Below are positions 1-5,468 of a stretch of 7,384 bases of DNA, piece after piece. Origin of the DNA: PNKC01 sp039917655 (GTDB lineage Bacteria; Chloroflexota; Dehalococcoidia; Tepidiformales; Tepidiformaceae); assembly GCA_039917655.1 (NCBI GenBank), contig JBDSJC010000171.1, forward strand, positions 1 to 7,384, given 5' to 3'. The notes beneath the pieces were generated by a model, which was not told the DNA's origin, searched no databases, and was given only the letters and a program-made list of their open reading frames with translations. The position numbers and the translations under genes are program-made. Position 1 is the stretch's first letter, and each line of letters starts with the position of its first letter.

Positions 1-526
1 AGCAGTTGGCCACCTGAAAGACCCCCAGCCGGTTCAGATCGAGCCCAATCAGCAGGTGACAAACGGCGCTGACAACCCCGCCATGCGCGACCGCGACAGT
101 GGTTTCGCCCTCGGGTCCGGCAGTCAGCCGGGCGAGCACATCCGAGAGCCTTGCAGCAAACGCCTCGCGGCCCTCTTCGCCGGCGAAAAGAGGCCGTTCT
201 CCGCGAGCGTAAGCACCGGCGACGTGCGGATGGCGCTCGCGAATCTCCTCGCCGGTGAGGCCGCTGATTTCGCCAACGTCGTACTCCATCAGCGCTGGTT
301 CGGCCACCGGCGCCAAGCCTCCGGCCGCGCCGATAACATCCGCGGTCTGGGCGGCGCGCAGGAGTGGACTGGTGATGATCCGCACGACATCCTCGTGGTA
401 CAGACGCTCCGCAACGCGTTGTGCCTGCTGCCGCCCAAGTTCGCTCAGCCCAAAATCGAGCCGCCCCTGGATGATCCCGCGGGCGTTCGCCTCTGATTCA
501 CCGTGACGGACGAGGATCAGGCGCAA
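1..526 (-). CDS. Histidine phosphatase family protein (partial, C-terminus outside window)
   Basis: Reading the minus strand from a TTG at 526 gives 175 codons with no stop before the window edge. The product begins MRLILVRHGESEAN, the classic phosphoglycerate-mutase-like RHG motif with the phosphorylated histidine at residue 8. A second catalytic histidine is at about residue 148 in VAHGG, and an acidic MEYDVGEISGLTGEE stretch near residue 85 matches the family's proton-donor region. Members remove phosphate from small molecules (sugar phosphates, cobalamin or nucleotide intermediates) or proteins; the substrate cannot be told from sequence. The TTG start is chosen because it places RHG at the usual 6-9 residues from the N-terminus and there is no in-frame ATG or GTG nearby. 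No clear Shine-Dalgarno is visible; the gene begins 7 bases after the DUF2283 stop, so coupling to upstream genes is likely. Last visible gene of the minus-strand operon. Confidence 0.9.
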   Translation of the reverse strand, partial: MRLILVRHGESEANARGIIQGRLDFGLSELGRQQAQRVAERLYHEDVVRIITSPLLRAAQTADVIGAAGGLAPVAEPALMEYDVGEISGLTGEEIRERHPHVAGAYARGERPLFAGEEGREAFAARLSDVLARLTAGPEGETTVAVAHGGVVSAVCHLLIGLDLNRLGVFQVANC

Positions 527-533
527 TCGATCG

Positions 534-773
534 TCAACCCACCCGGGAGACGGCTTGTTCCGTCAGCGCCGACAACTCGAAAGGAACATCGATGCCGTGA
601 TCCTCGGATGCCCGTTGACGAAAGTTCCAAACCTCCAGCCCTTCGAGTTCACCGCTTTCGCTGTTCACCTCGGCAAGCAATCCGTCACCGATGCTGCGAG
701 TTACCTGACCCACATGCCGTCCCACGAAGTCGAGATAGAGGATATCACCCTCGGCATCGTAGCTAAGCTTCAT
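534..773 (-). CDS. DUF2283 domain protein, putative antitoxin
   Basis: Small acidic protein of 79 residues beginning MKLSYDAEGDILYLDF, the N-terminal signature of DUF2283 (Tyr-Asp-x-Glu-x-Asp-x-Leu-Tyr). It continues with a glycine-containing turn (SIGDGLLAEVN) and GELEGLEVWNF, the usual final strand of the domain. DUF2283 proteins often sit next to DUF4258/PBECR-like toxins and are thought to be antitoxins; that role is inferred here. Three starts are stacked in frame: GTG at 779, ATG at 776 and ATG at 773. The ATG at 773 is chosen because GGAG lies 5 bases upstream. The start lies inside the end of the upstream gene (11 bases shared), so the two are probably translationally coupled. The tail after residue about 55 (ASEDHGIDVPFELSAL) is less conserved and could hold the toxin-contacting part. 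Confidence 0.82.
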   Translation of the reverse strand: MKLSYDAEGDILYLDFVGRHVGQVTRSIGDGLLAEVNSESGELEGLEVWNFRQRASEDHGIDVPFELSALTEQAVSRVG

Positions 774-1089
774 CATCACTCCATACTACATCACCCGTAC
801 CGACCTCAACGTCCGTCCGGTATGCCGTTACGACCCACAATCGCTCACCGTCGTCGATGCGCGTGAACACCACGCAGATGGGCCGCTCCCCACTTTCAAA
901 GCTGCGGACGAAGAGCAGTTCGTCGAGATCCATCACTCTTCGCCGAATTTCGCCGGGATGAGCAAGTACTGCAGCAATGACGTCCCGGTCGTCAGGCCGA
1001 AAGTAGCGGTGCTGTGTGCGGACGTGGGCCCATCGCTCGTCGGTGAGTTCCACAGCAGCATTGACGTAGGGGCATTCGAACCACGTCAC
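763..1089 (-). CDS. PBECR/DUF4258-like protein, putative toxin
   Basis: A 108-residue protein from a GTG at 1089. The core (residues 14-103) shows ELTDERWAHVRTQHRYF with W20, H22 and H27, then HPGEIRRR (44-51), a strand with R62, ICVVF (71-75) and WVVTAYRTD (85-93). This order (W-x-H..H, P-x-E-I-R, R, C-V-V, T-A-Y) is that of small PBECR or DUF4258-like proteins, relatives of the RelE/barnase-EndoU nuclease group, commonly followed by DUF2283. An RNase toxin role is inferred. The open frame extends upstream to 1176, but that part overlaps the VWA gene and is proline/glycine-rich shadow. GTG at 1089 is preferred because it shares one base with the TAG stop of the VWA gene (TAGTG), a stop-restart junction. 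No Shine-Dalgarno is visible. An alternative is a non-toxic regulator of the VWA complex, given its place in the operon. Confidence 0.72.
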   Translation of the reverse strand: MTWFECPYVNAAVELTDERWAHVRTQHRYFRPDDRDVIAAVLAHPGEIRRRVMDLDELLFVRSFESGERPICVVFTRIDDGERLWVVTAYRTDVEVGTGDVVWSDDEA

Positions 1090-4000
1090 TACTCGGTCAG
1101 GCGGCGGTAGAGCTGAGGCAGGCGGCTTGGCAGCGATTCGATGTCCGCGACCACCTCGTAGCCCATGTCCTCGCACATCGTTTTCAGGTAATCATGGCCC
1201 GCGCGGTCCACGGTGAGCGCGAAGGGAGTAATGCCCACGCGTTTGGCTTCGTTGAGAGCCTGCTTGGTGTCGTGGATCGCGTATTCCTTTTCGGTGCGGT
1301 CGCGACCGTAGCCGTGGTCCTGAGGACGGCCGTCGCTGAGGAGGAAGAGGATCTTCACCTTGGCGTCCGTGAGTTGCAGCTTGTGCGTGGCGTGGCGGAT
1401 CGCCGGGCCCATGCGAGTTGAGCGAATCGGTGTGATCTTGTCCAGGCGGTTCTTGATCGGCTGATCGAGCTTCTCGTCGAAGTCCTTGATGACGAAGAAC
1501 TCGACGTTGTCACGACCGTAGCCGCTGAAGCCGTAGATGCCGTACTGGTCGCCGATCGTCTCGAGGGCGGTCATCAGGAGGACAGCCGACTCCTTTTCGA
1601 GGTCAATGATCCGCTTCGGCGGACTGGTCAGCTCCTGGCGGCGCTTCGAGACCCACCAGCTGAGGTACTTGCGCGGGTCGTCGTCGTAGTCGTCTTCGTC
1701 GTACTTCTTCTCGCGCTTGTTGATCTCTTCGTCGGTGCTGGCGGACATATCGATCAGGAAGGCAACGGCCACATCGCGATCGATTTTGTTGCGGCGCCAG
1801 TAAATCTTGTCGCTTGGGTTAACGCCCGCGCGGTGTTCGATCGTCCATTCGATCGCGGCGTCCAGGTCGAAGTCCTCGCCGTCGGGGAGGCGTTTAATCT
1901 TGCGAAACATCTCCGGCTTCATCAGCTCGAACTGCTTGCGAGTCTGCGCGACCAGGCCGGCGTGCTCGCGCAGGGCGTTTTCGTAGAAGTTGTCGGTGCC
2001 CTGTTCGAGCTTCGATTCCTTGACCGCGCACCAGCGCGGCTTGTAGTCCTGAGCGCGGAAATCCCACTCGTCGTAGTAGTAGACCGTGACGATCGGGATC
2101 AGATCCTCTTCGCCCGGCTCCTCGCCGGTGCTGGCGTCGCTCGTTGGGTCACCCTTTTGCGCCTGGTCCTTGGCCTGCTGCCCGGCCTCTTTCATGAGAT
2201 TGGACATGAACATGCCGGTGCTGGCGTCCAGGTCGCCGTCCATGAGCGAGTCAAGGTTGATTTCGACGCTCTTTTCGAGCAGTTCGGCGAGCTGTTCCGG
2301 TGTCAGCGGGACTGGCGACATCTTGCCGGCATCCCCACCCATGGCGTCCTGCTTCAGCTTCATCAGGAGCTGGACGAGCTCAGGCTTGAAGTCGCCACGG
2401 AAGTCGACTTCCTGAGGACTCTGGTAGTCCTCGTCGCCCTCGCCAACGTCGCCCATCTGCATGGACCCGCCCTCGCCGCCCTGTTCGCCGGGGGCCATCT
2501 GGCCGCCTTCGCCCGGCTCCATGGGATCGACGCTCTCCCAGTCGATCTCCTGGTCCTCGAACGTGTTGGGGATGGCGATTGCGAGCTTGTAGAGGCGCAT
2601 GGTCGCCTCCGCGGCGTCTTCGACGAGTGACCCAGCGCCGGCGACCTCCAGGAGCAGCCCGAGCGCCTGCCCCATCGGTTCGGCCCGGTCTTTCGGCCAG
2701 AGGATCGAGTCGGCGCCATCGAGACTCGCACGCACGAGGTTCTCGACGAACCCCTGGCGGAGCGGCAGTTCGCGCACGTTCGGGCGGTTCAGCAGCTCCG
2801 CCGATTGCATCCGCAGCAGCGGGCGGCGAATGCCCCCATACTCGCGCTTGATTGCGCCATCGATACGGGCGTCCTCGGCGATCGTGTAGAGGTCGCTGGC
2901 GAGCTTGCGGTCGGGGAAGAGGTCGAAGAAGCGTTCCATATCGGTGGTCGCCGAGACGCCATCGGCGAGCGTGAACGCCTCGCGGCTGTTGCCGAGCAGG
3001 TTGCCAGGCCTGGCCCAGGCGAATTCGAAGCTGCCGAACTCGATGTGCGCCGCCTGGTGGGTGGCGAACACTTTGATCGAAGCGAAGTTCTCTTTCTTCT
3101 CCGCGTACTTCTCCATCACTTCGGGGAGGAAGATCGTGCTGCCTTCGGTGCTGGAGCGATGCTCATCGACCCAGCCGATGCCCTTCTCCGCGAGCGATCC
3201 CGTGGTCTGGATGCTCAAGTTCTTGCCGGTCAGGGCCTTGCAGTAAAGGCGCAGGATCTCGCCAACCTTGGAGAGCTCGACGCGCGCGGAGAGGGTATCG
3301 AGGATGTCCTCGCCACGTGTTGATTGAAGGCGGAAGTAGGCCTCACCACCGTCATGGCTGGCCTGCAGGATCTTCATACCGGCGGCGTGCCAGGGCTCCA
3401 ATTCGTCGACGCGGATGCGTTCGAGCACTCGCGGTGCACTGGTGACGAAATCCATGGCGGCGAACGGTGAGTGCGGAGCGAGTTGCTCGGCAAGTTCGAT
3501 GACCTGGTTGTGGTCGTCGGGCTCGAGCTCGGCGAGGGCCACGGCGGCCTCTTCGAAGTACTGAAACGCCGAACGGTTGTGGCCGCGAGCGACCTGCGCG
3601 GAGAGCAGCAAGTAGCGTTCCCGCAGCGGGGAATGGACTTTCTGAAGGAGCGCCGCGCCACGTTCGAAGTAGAGGCGCGAATCGGCCCAACTGGACTGCG
3701 CAAGCTCGACCGCGAACGAGAGGAACGGAAGCCGGTCGTCTTCGTCCAGCTTTTTCATGACGGTGGGCGCGGTTGCCAGGCAGGCGGAGGCGAGTTCGTA
3801 GCTATGACGGGAAAGTTCGTCGATAAAGAGCACGAGTCGCGCGGCCTGGCTGATCCGCATCACTTCGAAGAGCGCGGGTCCGAGGTCGTAAAACTGCGCG
3901 GCGAGCGACGAACTCTTCCAGTTGCCCTTGTAGAGCCGGCGTCCAAGGTCCGCCCACTGGCGGACGTGACCTGGCCCCACCGCTTCGATGGCGGCCGGGG

Positions 4001-4319
4001 CAGAGCGGAGAAATGAGACTGCGAGCGGCGCCGATTCGCCGGCCATCTGGACGGCTTCGCGGCCGAGGCTTTCGATGGCGTCCCAGGTGATATTCGCTGG
4101 GAAGGCCGCGCCCGCCTTGAAGTACTCGACCGCCGCTTCCCAGGAGCGAAGACTGAGGCTGGTCAGTTCGACGCCGGTCTCGGACCAGATCTGGAGCTGC
4201 GACGGGGAAAGACGCGGCATAAGCGCGCGCAGGCCGGCTTCGTAGTGTTGCTGCAGCGGCGCCGGAAAGCCCGAGAGCCGTTCGTGGTTCCGCGCGAGGA
4301 GTTCTCCGACAATACTCAT
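1089..4319 (-). CDS. NorD/CbbO-like giant VWA-domain protein
   Basis: A 1076-residue protein ending in a von Willebrand A domain (about 847-1076). Its MIDAS is complete: DMSAS (D857, S859, S861), T968 in STRMG, and D996 in LLSDGRPQD. Before it lie a Gly/Glu-rich linker (about 595-645) and a polar stretch (about 706-740), both probably disordered. The N-terminal part (about 58-365) is alpha-helical with about eight repeats of 36-40 residues. A middle region carries H421-QAA-H425 followed by EDARID at 482. In the NorD/CbbO family the VWA protein partners a CbbQ/NorQ AAA+ ring and docks it on a client metalloenzyme (RuBisCO or nitric oxide reductase). NorD and CbbO are clearly shorter, so this is a long variant with an unknown client. 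The start is ATG with GGGAGA four bases upstream. The cognate ATPase lies two genes upstream in the same operon. Confidence 0.88.
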   Translation of the reverse strand: MSIVGELLARNHERLSGFPAPLQQHYEAGLRALMPRLSPSQLQIWSETGVELTSLSLRSWEAAVEYFKAGAAFPANITWDAIESLGREAVQMAGESAPLAVSFLRSAPAAIEAVGPGHVRQWADLGRRLYKGNWKSSSLAAQFYDLGPALFEVMRISQAARLVLFIDELSRHSYELASACLATAPTVMKKLDEDDRLPFLSFAVELAQSSWADSRLYFERGAALLQKVHSPLRERYLLLSAQVARGHNRSAFQYFEEAAVALAELEPDDHNQVIELAEQLAPHSPFAAMDFVTSAPRVLERIRVDELEPWHAAGMKILQASHDGGEAYFRLQSTRGEDILDTLSARVELSKVGEILRLYCKALTGKNLSIQTTGSLAEKGIGWVDEHRSSTEGSTIFLPEVMEKYAEKKENFASIKVFATHQAAHIEFGSFEFAWARPGNLLGNSREAFTLADGVSATTDMERFFDLFPDRKLASDLYTIAEDARIDGAIKREYGGIRRPLLRMQSAELLNRPNVRELPLRQGFVENLVRASLDGADSILWPKDRAEPMGQALGLLLEVAGAGSLVEDAAEATMRLYKLAIAIPNTFEDQEIDWESVDPMEPGEGGQMAPGEQGGEGGSMQMGDVGEGDEDYQSPQEVDFRGDFKPELVQLLMKLKQDAMGGDAGKMSPVPLTPEQLAELLEKSVEINLDSLMDGDLDASTGMFMSNLMKEAGQQAKDQAQKGDPTSDASTGEEPGEEDLIPIVTVYYYDEWDFRAQDYKPRWCAVKESKLEQGTDNFYENALREHAGLVAQTRKQFELMKPEMFRKIKRLPDGEDFDLDAAIEWTIEHRAGVNPSDKIYWRRNKIDRDVAVAFLIDMSASTDEEINKREKKYDEDDYDDDPRKYLSWWVSKRRQELTSPPKRIIDLEKESAVLLMTALETIGDQYGIYGFSGYGRDNVEFFVIKDFDEKLDQPIKNRLDKITPIRSTRMGPAIRHATHKLQLTDAKVKILFLLSDGRPQDHGYGRDRTEKEYAIHDTKQALNEAKRVGITPFALTVDRAGHDYLKTMCEDMGYEVVADIESLPSRLPQLYRRLTE

Positions 4320-4345
4320 GCTTTCTCCCTATTCGCTATTCGCCG
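4320..4345 (-). promoter_or_regulatory. RBS and short heptamer duplication in the VWA gene leader
   Basis: On the minus strand the VWA gene ATG is preceded by GGGAGA and a 4-base spacer, the clearest ribosome binding site among the downstream genes. Directly upstream are two perfect copies of a heptamer (CTATTCG on the plus strand, 4329-4342), ending at the RBS. The 91-base gap between the metallophosphoesterase and the VWA gene (4320-4410) is otherwise featureless, with no clear promoter or terminator. Confidence 0.6.
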
Positions 4346-4410
4346 TGGCGTCTGGTTGTCCGTGCCGGCATCGGCGGGGCGTGTGGCCGCCACCGTGGGA
4401 GCTGCGGCAT

Positions 4411-5022
4411 TCACAACTGCCCCGAATGGCTCACGAAGTTACGCGTCGGATCCTTGTAATCGTAGAAGGTAACCTCGTCTGTTGTCGTGTCCCAGGTTGC
4501 GGAGGAGAGTTGGAAGCCGTTGCGGTGGTCTCGCGGGTCGCCGGCGGAACCGGGATTTATGACCAGTACCCGCCCGTAGCGCTGCGCCATCTTGAAATGT
4601 GTGTGGCCCACGATGAGCACGTCGCAATCAAGCATTGCCGCCTTCGACCAGACGGTTTCGTGGGGGTAGTGGTACTCCTTCCAGGGCTCCCAGGGCGAAC
4701 CATGGGTCATGACCACCTTCTTCGCATCGATTTCCGCCTCCATGCGGTATGGCTGCCGCCGAAGCCAATCGACGAGGTCCCGGTCGATTTTGGGAGACGA
4801 CAGGGCACGGGTGCCGTCCGGGCCGAGGAGCGTCTCTTCGTGATTGCCGAGGATGACGCGCGCACCGAGGTCTCGAAGGCGGCCAACCACCTCGTTCGAC
4901 CAACGGAACTGAAAGACGCTATCGCCCGCGCACCAGAGTTCATCGAAGGGCGCCATCAACTCCAGGCCGCGTTCAAGCCCCTGGATGTTGCAATGGATGT
5001 CGGAGACGATGGCAAGCTTCAC
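4411..5022 (-). CDS. Metallophosphoesterase family protein (YfcE/MJ0936-like)
   Basis: A 203-residue calcineurin-like phosphoesterase. All metal-binding motifs are present in order: SDIHCN (D8, H10), AGDSV (D34), GNHEE (N60, H61), MTHGSP (H107) and VGHTH (H140, H142), followed by VINPGSAGDPRD, typical of the single-domain YfcE/MJ0936 group. Members hydrolyse phosphodiesters using two metal ions; the substrate is not predictable. The frame is open to 5208, but the upstream part is only the S23 gene and the heptamer array read in another frame. The GTG at 5022 gives the canonical VKLAIVSDIH start. That GTG overlaps the S23 stop codon (GTGA), suggesting translational coupling, and no Shine-Dalgarno is visible because the heptamer array lies directly upstream. 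It lies between the AAA+ and VWA genes; a role in their function is possible but not shown. Confidence 0.9.
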   Translation of the reverse strand: MKLAIVSDIHCNIQGLERGLELMAPFDELWCAGDSVFQFRWSNEVVGRLRDLGARVILGNHEETLLGPDGTRALSSPKIDRDLVDWLRRQPYRMEAEIDAKKVVMTHGSPWEPWKEYHYPHETVWSKAAMLDCDVLIVGHTHFKMAQRYGRVLVINPGSAGDPRDHRNGFQLSSATWDTTTDEVTFYDYKDPTRNFVSHSGQL

Positions 5023-5423
5023 GGCAAGTGCTGAGTGCTGAGTGCTGAGTGCTGAGTGCTGCTGTCGCGCCTGCGCTCTATCGACGCTCGAAGACCGCCG
5101 ACCACCCGTGATACTTCCTGAGCAAGCGCGAGGATTTCGTCGAAGGTCGGCTGGGACAAATGGCCGGCGTCGAGCGCGACATACAGATGAGAGCGAACTT
5201 CGGCGCAACTAGCCTTGGCCACAGAGAGAAATTGATGAAATTCCGCGTCCCGATTCCGCTCGAATCCCTCGGCAATATTGGCCATAATCGAGACCGACGC
5301 GCGCTGGACTTGGCTCGCCAAGCCGAAATCTTTGGCGAATGACCCCACGCGAGTCGAAATGTAGACGCTCTTAGTGAGTTCACGCGCCTTCTGACAGGCG
5401 ATCAGATCCTCAAATCGTTGCAC
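5019..5423 (-). CDS. S23-type four-helix bundle protein (23S rRNA intervening-sequence protein family)
   Basis: A 134-residue protein from a GTG at 5423 with AGGAG five bases upstream. It matches the S23/IVP four-helix bundle family: QRFEDLIACQKARELTKSVY (helix 1), FGLASQVQRASVSIMANIAEGF (35-54, the hallmark Q-x-x-R-A-x-x-S-I-x-x-N-I-A-E-G), EFHQFLSVAKASCAEVRSHL (61-80) and a final helix to about 118. Relatives are encoded in intervening sequences of 23S rRNA genes, and homologous Avd proteins act in diversity-generating retroelements; the role of free-standing copies is unknown. The family core ends near residue 119. Residues 121-134 (SSTQHSALSTQHLP) are encoded by the heptamer array and the flank, so the tail is probably acquired. 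The stop TGA overlaps the next gene's GTG. The gene is bounded by inverted heptamer arrays, and this suggests an inserted unit. A longer start at 5465 lies in the right array and is unlikely. Confidence 0.87.
   Translation of the reverse strand: MQRFEDLIACQKARELTKSVYISTRVGSFAKDFGLASQVQRASVSIMANIAEGFERNRDAEFHQFLSVAKASCAEVRSHLYVALDAGHLSQPTFDEILALAQEVSRVVGGLRASIERRRDSSTQHSALSTQHLP
5027..5061. repeat. Heptamer array, five perfect AGTGCTG copies
   Basis: Five exact tandem copies of AGTGCTG on the plus strand with no interruption. On the minus strand they read CAGCACT and encode a cycling STQHSAL peptide in whichever frame is used, because 7 bases times 3 equals 7 codons. The array encodes the last residues of the S23 gene and ends 5 bases before the metallophosphoesterase start codon. 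Plus-strand reading meets TGA in all three frames. Confidence 0.95.
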
Positions 5424-5447
5424 GCTGTCTCCTGGTATAATTGGACG

Positions 5448-5468
5448 GCACTCAGCACTCAGCACTCA
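5448..5468. repeat. Heptamer array, three GCACTCA copies (inverse of the 5027-5061 array)
   Basis: Three exact copies of GCACTCA on the plus strand. Their reverse complement matches 21 consecutive bases of the array at 5027-5061, so the two arrays are inverted repeats flanking the S23 gene. The outermost TGA, read on the minus strand (5468-5466), is the stop codon of the CbbQ-like gene. A degenerate unit (CGGCACT) precedes it at 5446-5452. Confidence 0.93.

Larger units (their letters stand above)
5027..5468 (-). mobile_element. Putative S23 insertion unit bounded by inverted heptamer arrays
   Basis: The S23 coding region and both inverted heptamer arrays form a compact unit of about 440 bases lying exactly between the CbbQ-like stop and the metallophosphoesterase start. 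It carries no transposase, and no target-site duplication is obvious in the flanks. Calling it mobile is inference, resting on the inverted ends, the unrelated gene inside, and its position between two genes of an otherwise tight operon. An alternative is that the heptamers expanded locally by slippage on both sides of an old resident gene. Confidence 0.4.

Noticed and set aside
1833..2630. Plus-strand open frame of 265 codons opposite the VWA gene
   Set aside because: Antisense shadow caused by high GC; the minus-strand frame has the intact MIDAS domain.
5019..5026. Target-site duplication flanking the S23 unit
   Set aside because: The bases outside the left array (CACGGCA) and outside the right array (CTCAAAG) do not match.
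5027..5061. Heptamer array as a CRISPR or iteron-type array
   Set aside because: The units are 7 bases with no spacers, and no cas or replication-initiation gene is present.
5023..5208. N-terminal extension of the metallophosphoesterase up to 5208
   Set aside because: The extra residues are the S23 coding region and heptamer array in another frame; the family N-terminus begins at the GTG at 5022.
5436..5441. Perfect TATAAT on the plus strand between the S23 start and the right array
   Set aside because: No -35 hexamer at a usable distance (nearest TTGCAC is only 12 bases away) and no plus-strand gene follows.
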